From Urinicoccus sp. (GTDB taxonomy: Bacteria; Bacillota; Clostridia; Tissierellales; Peptoniphilaceae): DNA of 6,595 bases. Positions 1 through 5,472 of this stretch are shown piece after piece (the stretch's first letter is position 1; every line of letters begins with the position of its first letter). The DNA is taken from contig JASBZN010000067.1 of the NCBI GenBank assembly GCA_029983435.1, forward strand, positions 1 to 6,595, written 5' to 3'. The notes below the pieces were generated by a model. That model searched no databases, was not told the origin of the DNA, and worked only from the letters and a program-made list of their open reading frames with translations. A program made the position numbers and the translations under genes.

Positions 1-155
1 GCGATTTCCCTATTTCCCTGGGCTATAGTTGCAATTTCACTTCCCCAGGCCATTTCTACAATAACCCTATCTTCTGGGAATAAACTTAGTCCTTGAGAGG
101 CAAAATTATAGATCTTCCCCGTTGGTTTAAACTGAACCCCAACAACATCGATCAT
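1..155 (-). CDS. ricT: RicT/YaaT, PSP1-domain regulator of RNase Y (N-terminal 51 codons only)
   Basis: Partial gene, cut by the left edge of the window. The visible N-terminus begins MIDVVGVQFKPTGKIYNF and continues to a VIVEMAWGSE segment. This matches the start of the B. subtilis YaaT/RicT family (VVGVRFKKAGKIYYF … VIVET). In B. subtilis, RicT joins RicA and RicF in the cytosolic Y-complex, which binds Fe–S clusters and steers RNase Y in mRNA processing, affecting competence, sporulation and biofilm formation. The ligand cysteines lie further downstream and cannot be checked here. The ATG overlaps the holB stop as ATGA, and a perfect AGGAGG sits 7 nt upstream inside the holB 3' end. Position directly after holB is the conserved Firmicutes order. 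The family call is firm; the function is by homology. Confidence 0.9.
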   Translation of the reverse strand, partial: MIDVVGVQFKPTGKIYNFASQGLSLFPEDRVIVEMAWGSEIATIAQGNREI

Positions 156-1111
156 AAATATTCCTCCTGAATTTTTATTAATAGTCCTTCTATAACAAGT
201 CGTGTATTTCCGTTCTTTTCAAGAAAATCTCCACTTTCTTGAATGTCTTTAATGATAGTATAAAGTGATGAATTTTTCAAGTTTTCTCCCTCCATCATAG
301 GAACTTTATCCTTGTGGTAGAGAACTTGACTATCTCCTATTTTTTGATAGACCAAAACATCCCGGTAGTATTGGTTCATTAAGAATAAAAGATCTTTTAT
401 CTGGTCCTTGTGGTCCAGGAAAAAATCTTTTAGAACAAAGGGGTAGTCCAGGCTCTTGCGCCTAAAGTTTTGCAGCTTTTGAAAGAGCTCGTTTCGCAAG
501 TGGAGCCAGTCTCCATCCTTTAAATAATCCAAGGCCTTGGCTGGACAACCTCCACTTAGGGCCACTGCTTCTTTTAAGTAGGGGTTTGACCCGTAGCCTT
601 GGTCCAAAAGCCACTGGGTCAGGTCTTTTTCCTTTACTGGATGGAGGGGGATTTTTCTAGCCCTGGAAACCAGGGTCTCTAAGACTTGCCCCTCATGGAC
701 TACCGTTAAAAAAATTGCCACTTGATTTTGTGGTTCTTCCAAGGTTTTTAAAAGAGCATTTTGCCCCTGCGGGGTCAACTGGTCTGCTCCTTCAATTAAA
801 AAAATCTGGCTCCCCCCATAATAAGAAGTTTGTTGAGCCTCTTCTATTAAATCCACTACTTCTTGCTTTTTAATGGATTCCCCTTGGGAAGAAACCCGAT
901 AAAAGTCTGGGTGGTTTCCCTTTTTAAGAAGGTCCTCTGTTTGGTCGTCCTTGGTTTTTTCCAGGTAAATTTTTGCCAAGTCCTTTGCCAATTGAGCCTT
1001 CCCCACTCCCTGGGGTCCTGTAATCAAAAGACAATGGGGAAGGGTATTTTGGTCTTTTCTCTTCTGAAACTCCTCAAGAATTTCCTCTTGGCCACAAAAA
1101 GGTCGACCCAT
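152..1111 (-). CDS. holB: DNA polymerase III subunit delta' (clamp loader)
   Basis: This 319-residue protein is the delta' subunit of the cytosolic clamp loader, which opens the beta sliding clamp at primed DNA. The AAA+ core is visible. A GQEE motif (7–10) and LPHCLLITGPQGVGKA form the N-terminus and P-loop (32–39). GNHPD (65–69) follows, then IFLIEGADQLTPQGQNALLKTLEEP (103–127), the family's most conserved block. The P-loop has Ala where ATP-binding paralogs have Thr/Ser, as expected for a non-hydrolysing subunit. Two things are odd. The stretch between the P-loop and GNHPD has no cysteines, so the zinc knuckle common in this family is absent. The sensor motif reads SRA (149–151), not SRC. 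The ATG shares its A with the preceding TAA stop (TAATG) and only a weak GTGAG lies upstream, so initiation probably depends on coupling. Identity is secure. Confidence 0.95.
   Translation of the reverse strand: MGRPFCGQEEILEEFQKRKDQNTLPHCLLITGPQGVGKAQLAKDLAKIYLEKTKDDQTEDLLKKGNHPDFYRVSSQGESIKKQEVVDLIEEAQQTSYYGGSQIFLIEGADQLTPQGQNALLKTLEEPQNQVAIFLTVVHEGQVLETLVSRARKIPLHPVKEKDLTQWLLDQGYGSNPYLKEAVALSGGCPAKALDYLKDGDWLHLRNELFQKLQNFRRKSLDYPFVLKDFFLDHKDQIKDLLFLMNQYYRDVLVYQKIGDSQVLYHKDKVPMMEGENLKNSSLYTIIKDIQESGDFLEKNGNTRLVIEGLLIKIQEEYL
163..168 (-). promoter_or_regulatory. Ribosome binding site of ricT
   Basis: AGGAGG lies 7 nt upstream of the ricT ATG and inside the last codons of holB. It fixes the start of the truncated ricT gene and suggests efficient reinitiation across the ATGA overlap. 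Confidence 0.8.
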
Positions 1112-1374
1112 TAATACTCACGTCCTACGTCTCCTGCCATATAAAAAACATGGAGCCGTTCTGTTTCCTCTTCAATTTCTTCGCTTATTTTGGAAAAGAT
1201 TCCCTTGACTTCCTCTAGTCGCTCTTCTTTAATGGCAAGAATGACCGTAGTGTTTCCTTCTTTTAAAAATCCTCCAGAAGATGCTACCCGGGTAAACTGA
1301 ATATTCTTTTCCAGGCACAAGTCAATTAAGTTTCCAATCCATTTATCTGGCACGATGGCCAATATCATCTTCAT
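1111..1374 (-). CDS. Short DarA/PstA-like PII-family paralog (B-loop probably missing)
   Basis: This 87-residue protein is clearly a paralog of the DarA encoded just upstream; by hand, about 21 of the first 53 aligned positions are identical. It keeps the MKMILAIV strand, T28 and SSGGFLKEGNTT (32–43). These include counterparts of cyclic-di-AMP contacts described for S. aureus PstA (T28, F36, L37, N41). It differs at two others: Arg26 is Gln and Gly47 is Ala. The roughly 22 residues holding the PYPV…VGG loop of DarA are gone; the ending TERLHVFYMAGDV may be the last beta strand. It lies where yaaR sits in B. subtilis. AGGAGA is 6 nt before the ATG and overlaps the darA stop. There is no room for a frameshifted remnant, because holB begins at its stop codon. 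It could bind a nucleotide, pair with DarA, or be a non-binding variant; the role is unknown. Confidence 0.85.
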   Translation of the reverse strand: MKMILAIVPDKWIGNLIDLCLEKNIQFTRVASSGGFLKEGNTTVILAIKEERLEEVKGIFSKISEEIEEETERLHVFYMAGDVGREY

Positions 1375-1384
1375 GGTCTCTCTC

Positions 1385-1714
1385 CTAGTAGCGAATATAT
1401 TGGTCTACGTCTAGGACAAAGACGGTAGCCCCACCTACTGTAACATTCACAGGATAGGGAGCATAGGATTCCCCTGGCATCGTTACTGTTAAGAGGCTTG
1501 TGGCCACTTCCCGTGTCTTGCAATTTTTTTCAATAATATGCAATAAGTCCTTAACCCGTTCTTCTTCTAAGCCCATTAAAAGAGTGGTGTTCCCTGATTT
1601 CAAGAACCCACCAGAAGTAGACAACTTTGTTACACGAAAGTTGGCTTTGGTTACTTCTTCCACCAAGATATTGGCATCTTGGTCTTGGACAATGGCGATT
1701 ACTAATTTATACAT
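1385..1714 (-). CDS. darA: Cyclic-di-AMP receptor DarA (PstA/YaaQ family)
   Basis: This 109-residue PII-like protein has the same length as S. aureus PstA. It is a cytosolic trimer in characterised relatives and binds the second messenger cyclic-di-AMP at subunit interfaces; its downstream partner is poorly defined. Sequence hallmarks are IAIVQDQD (6–13), NFRVTKLSTSGGFLKSGNTT (25–44) and the C-terminal YAPYPVNVTVGGATVFVLDVDQY. Positions matching S. aureus ligand contacts (R26, T28, F36, L37, N41, G47) are all kept, shifted by one residue, so cyclic-di-AMP binding is likely. Its ATG lies inside the tmk 3' end with an 8-nt overlap, and GGAGG sits 6 nt upstream. A shorter paralog follows after 10 nt. 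The symbol pstA is also used in the literature but clashes with the phosphate transporter gene. Confidence 0.95.
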   Translation of the reverse strand: MYKLVIAIVQDQDANILVEEVTKANFRVTKLSTSGGFLKSGNTTLLMGLEEERVKDLLHIIEKNCKTREVATSLLTVTMPGESYAPYPVNVTVGGATVFVLDVDQYIRY

Positions 1715-2318
1715 TCCCTTCCTCCAATATTTTTATACATTCTCTATAAATTTCTTCAGGACTTTGGCTGGCATCAATAACTTGAATGCCCTTTGTCTTT
1801 TCCAAAGCCTGATAGCCTTCTTGCACTTTTTTAAAAAAAGTATCTCCTGCTAATTCCAGCCGGTCTCCTCCCATACTGGTCTTTCTATGGAGAGTTTTTT
1901 CCCAGCCTACCTTTAAGTAAAAGGTCACGTCTGGTTGAAATCTCCCTGTGGCAAATTCATTAATCTTTAAAACTTGGTCTGGACCCAAATCCCTGCCATA
2001 ACCTTGGTAGGCCAAGCTGGATAGAATATAGCGTTCACAAATAACTACATAACCTTCTTCCACAGCTGGCTTGATCTTTTTAAAGACGTGCTCAGCCCTG
2101 GAGGCTGCATATAAAAGCGCCTCGGTTCTTGGGTCCATTTCTATTTCAGTATTTTTTAAAATCATGGTCCGAATTTCTTCTCCCAGTTGGGTCCCACCTG
2201 GCTCTCTGGTTAAAAGAACCTTTCGCCCCAAATGGTCGTAATAGGTTTTTAATTTTTCAGCCAAGGTTGACTTTCCAGATCCATCGGACCCTTCCAGCAC
2301 GATAAATTGTCCTTTCAA
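1707..2318 (-). CDS. tmk: Thymidylate kinase (dTMP kinase), TTG start
   Basis: This 203-residue cytosolic kinase phosphorylates dTMP to dTDP with ATP, an essential step of dTTP synthesis. The P-loop is GSDGSGKST (10–18). TREPGGT (37–43) and AASRAEH around R74 form the nucleotide-binding region. CERY (94–97) stands at the usual DR(Y/H/F) motif with a conservative Asp-to-Glu change, followed by SSLAYQG. The lid region is about 144–154 (RKTSMGGDR). Length is normal. The start codon is TTG: no in-frame ATG or GTG lies just upstream, and the next Met (about residue 52) is past the P-loop. The TTG overlaps the decarboxylase stop as TTGA, with only a weak GGAAGTG upstream, so translation is probably coupled to the upstream gene. 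Identity is certain; the start is well supported. Confidence 0.96.
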   Translation of the reverse strand: MKGQFIVLEGSDGSGKSTLAEKLKTYYDHLGRKVLLTREPGGTQLGEEIRTMILKNTEIEMDPRTEALLYAASRAEHVFKKIKPAVEEGYVVICERYILSSLAYQGYGRDLGPDQVLKINEFATGRFQPDVTFYLKVGWEKTLHRKTSMGGDRLELAGDTFFKKVQEGYQALEKTKGIQVIDASQSPEEIYRECIKILEEGNV

Positions 2319-3655
2319 TCCATCACTTCCATTCTCTCTTTCTGGTCCAAACCCTCTAAGTGGATTCCTTCCTTTAAATAAGCTTGAATTGTTTTTATAT
2401 GGTCCGGTCCAATTTTTTGACCAGGAAAAATAATAGGAATTCCAGGTGGATACGGTGTAATAAAATCTAAGGCCCGGTATCCTAGAGCTTCTTTATAATA
2501 AAGACTTTTTTCTCCACCTGACCTTCTGTCAATGGTCAAATTTCTTTCTTCTAGGACAAGTTCCCTAGGCCAAGTTCTTTTTAGGGGTGGTCTTTTTTCT
2601 AGGGACTTTACTCCTTCCACCAAGGCATCTAAGTCCTCCTTGTCATCAAAAGCCGTTACTACCGCTAGAACAAACCGGTTGTCATACATTTCCATCGCCA
2701 AGCCATAGTCATAAAATAAACGGTCATAGAGGTCCTTGCCTCCATATCCTGGAACTTCCATTAGCACTTTAAAAGAATCTTTGTCAGGGTCCTCTACAAG
2801 ACGAACCCCAGCCTCTTTTAATTCTTCCTCTTTAAGCTTTAAATAGGCATCCAGCTCTTGCAACTTTTCTCTTCCATTTTCATCCATCCAGTGGACTGCC
2901 TTGTCAATAGAAACCATCATCAGATAGGAAGGAGAGGTTGTAGTAAAGAGATTAAGTCCCCGTTGTAATTTTTTCTCATCCACTCTTGGTCCACTGTGGA
3001 CTAGGGCCGTAGAAGTTAGACCTGGGAGCATTTTATGGACGGAATGGACCACAATATCTGCCCCAAAATTAAGAGCCGATGCTTCCTTTTTAAAAAAGGG
3101 AAGGTGCCCGCCATGGGCCTCATCTACCAAGATTTTGACTTTTTTATCTTGAGCATAGTCCATAATCTCTTTCATAGGAGCCAAAAATCCATAATAGGAG
3201 GGGGATGTAACTACTAAGATGTCAAGATTTTCTGCTTTTTTTAGGCTCTCTACTGAAAGACTTTTTGCCAAACCATCTGAGTTTTTTTCAACATCCAAAA
3301 TTTCTATCTTTAAATTTAACAATTCACAAGCTTGAAAAACACTTCGGTGGGCATTTCTTTGAACTCCTACCTTATCTCCAGGCCTACTTAAGGCATAAAG
3401 ACCTGCATAGATTCCCATGGTAGACCCGCCCATACAAAAAAAAGTCCGATGACTTTTGTAAATGGCAGAAATTTCTTCCATGGCATCCTTTAAAATCCCC
3501 TCTGGCTTAGCCAGGTTGTCTGTTCCGAAAGTTTCTGTTGTATCTAGGCTAGCTAGGTCTTGGTATAAGGTTTTCCACTTTCCCTTATGCCCCGGAAAAT
3601 GAAAAGAATGCCTTTGTAATTTTTGCTTTTCTTTTAATTCTTTTTCGAGTGACAT
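2315..3655 (-). CDS. yaaO: Orn/Lys/Arg decarboxylase-family PLP enzyme (YaaO-like)
   Basis: This 446-residue fold-type I PLP enzyme belongs to the short Firmicutes branch of the Orn/Lys/Arg decarboxylases, which lacks the N-terminal wing domain of the large E. coli enzymes. Seen in order: HFPGHKG (19–25), TDNL…PEG (45–53), GGSTMG (76–81) for cofactor phosphate binding, DEAHGGH (178–184) with the PLP-pyridine Asp, HSVHKMLPG (204–212) with Schiff-base Lys208, and TTSPSY (239–244). It should decarboxylate a basic amino acid to a polyamine precursor, but the substrate cannot be read from the sequence. B. subtilis has yaaO in the same place before tmk. The frame is open to 3703, but the ATG there coincides with a –35 box. 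The ATG at 3655, with GGGAGG 4 nt upstream, is therefore preferred and fits the family N-terminus. The stop overlaps the tmk start. Confidence 0.9.
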   Translation of the reverse strand: MSLEKELKEKQKLQRHSFHFPGHKGKWKTLYQDLASLDTTETFGTDNLAKPEGILKDAMEEISAIYKSHRTFFCMGGSTMGIYAGLYALSRPGDKVGVQRNAHRSVFQACELLNLKIEILDVEKNSDGLAKSLSVESLKKAENLDILVVTSPSYYGFLAPMKEIMDYAQDKKVKILVDEAHGGHLPFFKKEASALNFGADIVVHSVHKMLPGLTSTALVHSGPRVDEKKLQRGLNLFTTTSPSYLMMVSIDKAVHWMDENGREKLQELDAYLKLKEEELKEAGVRLVEDPDKDSFKVLMEVPGYGGKDLYDRLFYDYGLAMEMYDNRFVLAVVTAFDDKEDLDALVEGVKSLEKRPPLKRTWPRELVLEERNLTIDRRSGGEKSLYYKEALGYRALDFITPYPPGIPIIFPGQKIGPDHIKTIQAYLKEGIHLEGLDQKERMEVMD

Positions 3656-3659
3656 CCTT

Positions 3660-3665
3660 CCTCCC
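3660..3665 (-). promoter_or_regulatory. Ribosome binding site of the decarboxylase gene
   Basis: GGGAGG, within the purine run GGGAAGGGAGGAAGG, lies 4 nt before the ATG at 3655. It supports this start over the in-frame ATG 48 nt upstream, which has no comparable site. Confidence 0.75.
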
Positions 3666-3674
3666 TTCCCTTTT

Positions 3675-3703
3675 ATTGTACCACGTTGAGAAAAAAAGGT
3701 CAT
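3675..3703 (-). promoter_or_regulatory. Extended –10, SigA-type promoter of the yaaO–tmk–darA–holB–ricT unit
   Basis: On the minus strand, ATGACC (3703–3698; four of six matches to TTGACA) is followed by an exact 17-bp spacer and TACAAT (3680–3675; five of six). TG one base before the –10 gives the extended form TGGTACAAT. Transcription would begin near 3668, leaving a leader of only about a dozen bases before the ATG at 3655, so no riboswitch fits. It lies directly after the terminator of the upstream unit. This is a prediction from consensus. Confidence 0.7.
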
Positions 3704-3720
3704 CTAAAGAAATCTCCACG

Positions 3721-3745
3721 AAAAAAAGACCCCTTAAAGAGGTCT
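3721..3745 (-). terminator. Rho-independent terminator of the glycosyltransferase–deacetylase–flippase unit
   Basis: On the minus strand, a 19-nt inverted repeat (3745–3727, AGACCTC…GGGGTCT, with one T·G pair and a 5-nt loop) is followed at once by a run of seven T residues (3727–3721). It begins 10 nt past the flippase stop. The opposite strand has no matching T tract beyond the stem, so it acts in the minus direction only. Confidence 0.88.
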
Positions 3746-3755
3746 CTCCTTCTTA

Positions 3756-4787
3756 TTATCCTTTACTCTTCTCTTTCACTTTATAAGTCTTGGCTCCTAA
3801 GAGTAACACCGCCATCAACCCTAGGGCTAAGCCGAAATAGTAGGTTAAAAGCCGGGTTAAAATCATCCAAGTAAAAGCAGCGTCTTGGGGAACGTAGCCC
3901 TGGTAGACATTAAAGAAAATATCTTCTGCCGCTCCGACTCCTCCTGGTAAAGGGAGACTTTCCATAGATACTACCAGTTGGGACTGAAGGGCAATGGTCT
4001 TTATAAAATTTAGGTCTTGGTGGCCCAAACTCCGATAGACAAAATAGCTAATTCCGTAAGAAAAAACTAATAAAAACATATTCATCAGAAATATAGGAAA
4101 GAGTTTTTGGGGATTTTCTTTAAAATAGCCCCCATATTTTCCATATTGGACCATGGTTTTTTTCGCTGCCTCTTCATCAATCTTTCTGAAAAATATGACC
4201 TTTCTTTCCTTCATCTTTCGCAAAAATCCCAAAATCACTCTAGGAACTTTTTTTTGGCTAACCATGAGACCCCCCTGAAAGATGGTAAAAAAAACCTGAA
4301 TAAGTAGCCCCAAATTCATCAATAATTGAATACGAAAAGGTAAATTTAAAAACAGCTCCTCGTAAAAACCATGAGCCAGGATTCCTATAACCACCATGGC
4401 CAGATGGTACATGGTATTAAAGACGACGAGGCCCATCATACAGGCAGCAAGGGGAATTTCATCTTGACTCATATAGTAAAGCTGGCCTGGTTGCCCAGCT
4501 GACCCTCCAGGAGATGCTGCAGAGAAAAAGTAGTCCGCTAGGGAGTAGCCATAGGTTCTTTTTAAAGGAACAGATAAGCCTTGGAGCTTAAAAATATATT
4601 GAAAGGTTAAGGCTTCCATTAGGATAAAGAAGAGAAAAAAACCCCCAGCACAAAATAAAAATTCGTAGTGACTAATGTTGGAAAAAATTTCCCTCAAGCT
4701 CGTTCCCTTGGGGGTGAGCAAAAAAATCGTCACCAGAGAAATACCGATCGCAAGGGTTGCCTGGATTTTGGTTCGTTTTTTGTTCAT
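3756..4787 (-). CDS. Flippase-like multi-span membrane protein (LPG_synthase_TM / MprF N-terminal family)
   Basis: This 343-residue integral membrane protein has about seven or eight hydrophobic segments (near 8–24, 41–62, 112–137, 152–172, 229–250, 263–279 and 304–330). Family signatures are SPGGSAGQPGQ (92–102) and the C-terminal PLPGGVGAAE (279–288). In MprF the equivalent domain moves aminoacyl-phosphatidylglycerol across the membrane. Here the C-terminal aminoacyl-transferase domain is absent, so the protein resembles stand-alone YbhN/UPF0104-type members, whose substrates are mostly unknown. The preferred start is the ATG at 4787: it overlaps the deacetylase stop as ATGA and has AAGGTGG 5 nt upstream. 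A GTG at 4796 is in frame but lies within that ribosome binding site. The gene context suggests a glycolipid as cargo; this is inference. The gene ends just before a terminator. Confidence 0.87.
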   Translation of the reverse strand: MNKKRTKIQATLAIGISLVTIFLLTPKGTSLREIFSNISHYEFLFCAGGFFLFFILMEALTFQYIFKLQGLSVPLKRTYGYSLADYFFSAASPGGSAGQPGQLYYMSQDEIPLAACMMGLVVFNTMYHLAMVVIGILAHGFYEELFLNLPFRIQLLMNLGLLIQVFFTIFQGGLMVSQKKVPRVILGFLRKMKERKVIFFRKIDEEAAKKTMVQYGKYGGYFKENPQKLFPIFLMNMFLLVFSYGISYFVYRSLGHQDLNFIKTIALQSQLVVSMESLPLPGGVGAAEDIFFNVYQGYVPQDAAFTWMILTRLLTYYFGLALGLMAVLLLGAKTYKVKEKSKG

Positions 4788-5458
4788 TCTTCCCACCTTC
4801 CCAAGGGAGCGGAGGTATCTTTTAAGGCTTCATGAAGACGTAAAACCAAATGGGGAATTCGTATCTTACAAAGAGGGTTCGCCGTCCCCTTACTTCCATC
4901 ATGAAGAACTAAAACATGACCTGGCCCACTAAGGTCCAAAAGGCGCTGCAGAAGAGTTTCTTCTTGTTCCAACTTCCAATCTCCTACAAGGCCTGTCCAA
5001 TGAACGATATCTAAATCATGTTTTTTACAAAAAAATAAGCTCGCCCAAGTATAGGCTCCATGAGGGGCCCGGTAGTAAGAAACGGGTATCCCCTGGTCTA
5101 GAAAGACTTGATAGGCTTTTTCTAGGTCCTTCTTTTGGTCCCAAAAAAACATCTTAAGGGGATGCTTATGGCTATAACCATGGATACCTACAGCGTGGCC
5201 ATGATTCAATATCTTTTGAACCACTTCTCTTCTTTTAACCATTTCTTCTCCCAGGAGGAAAAAACAGGCCCGACACTGGCATTGATCCAAAACATTTAAG
5301 AGTTCTTCTGTCACTTCTGAAGGGCCATCATCAAAAGTAAGAAGAGTCTCTTGAACTCCTTTTTTAATGAGCTTTCTCCGACCAATCAAAAGAGGGATTA
5401 TCCACAGAATAAATCCAATGACGAAAAGGAGCAATAAAATCATGCATGGTGTTTTCAC
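4784..5458 (-). CDS. Membrane-anchored polysaccharide deacetylase (NodB homology, CE4)
   Basis: This 224-residue protein has an N-terminal membrane segment (about 5–25) and then a complete NodB domain. All five motifs are visible: TFDDGP (41–46; base Asp43, metal Asp44), HGYSH (metal His93 and His97), RAPHG (130–134), DW (160–161) and LHDG (185–188; His186). The family removes N-acetyl groups from sugars, typically GlcNAc in peptidoglycan or chitin-like chains. Oddly, the segment after the membrane span is RRKLIKK and there are six cysteines, including CQCRAC (60–65); both are unusual for an extracytoplasmic Firmicutes enzyme. The start is GTG, with a perfect AAGGAGG 6 nt upstream; the ATG five codons in is too far from it. 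It follows the glycosyltransferase by 14 nt and overlaps the flippase gene. The substrate may be a glycolipid or cell-wall sugar and is unproven. Confidence 0.92.
   Translation of the reverse strand: MKTPCMILLLLFVIGFILWIIPLLIGRRKLIKKGVQETLLTFDDGPSEVTEELLNVLDQCQCRACFFLLGEEMVKRREVVQKILNHGHAVGIHGYSHKHPLKMFFWDQKKDLEKAYQVFLDQGIPVSYYRAPHGAYTWASLFFCKKHDLDIVHWTGLVGDWKLEQEETLLQRLLDLSGPGHVLVLHDGSKGTANPLCKIRIPHLVLRLHEALKDTSAPLGRWEE
4793..4799 (-). promoter_or_regulatory. Ribosome binding site of the flippase-like gene
   Basis: AAGGTGG lies 5 nt upstream of the ATG at 4787, inside the end of the deacetylase gene. Because the GTG at 4796 is part of this motif, the site decides for the ATG start. Confidence 0.7.
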
Positions 5459-5464
5459 TGCTTG

Positions 5465-5471
5465 CCTCCTT
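5465..5471 (-). promoter_or_regulatory. Ribosome binding site of the deacetylase gene
   Basis: A perfect AAGGAGG stands 6 nt before a GTG codon. This ideal spacing selects the GTG at 5458 over the in-frame ATG at 5443. Confidence 0.85.
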
Positions 5472-5472
5472 T

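Noticed and set aside
1111..1374. Short DarA paralog as a frameshifted or truncated pseudogene
   Set aside because: It has its own ribosome binding site, the last strand appears kept, and holB begins at its stop codon, leaving no remnant of the missing loop in another frame. An internal deletion that kept the fold is more likely.
1730..1770. Possible internal promoter before darA (TATAAA near 1736 on the minus strand)
   Set aside because: The –35 region at suitable spacing matches consensus at only about three positions, and the A/T-rich sequence lies in the tmk coding end; too weak to list.
863..1853. Open frames on the plus strand opposite holB and tmk/darA (863–1114, 1500–1853)
   Set aside because: They lie antisense to genes with clear family motifs, have no recognisable domain, and their composition is a by-product of the opposite coding strand.
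3656..3674. Riboswitch or leader RNA before the decarboxylase gene
   Set aside because: The predicted leader is about a dozen bases, and the only hairpin nearby is the upstream unit's terminator, which precedes the promoter.
4788..4796. GTG start at 4796 for the flippase-like gene
   Set aside because: The GTG is inside the AAGGTGG ribosome binding site; the ATG at 4787 gives an ATGA overlap and good spacing.
2587..4932. Other plus-strand open frames (2587–2772, 3035–3217, 3686–3874, 4107–4307, 4675–4932)
   Set aside because: All are short and opposite the decarboxylase, flippase or deacetylase coding sequence; none has a family signature.
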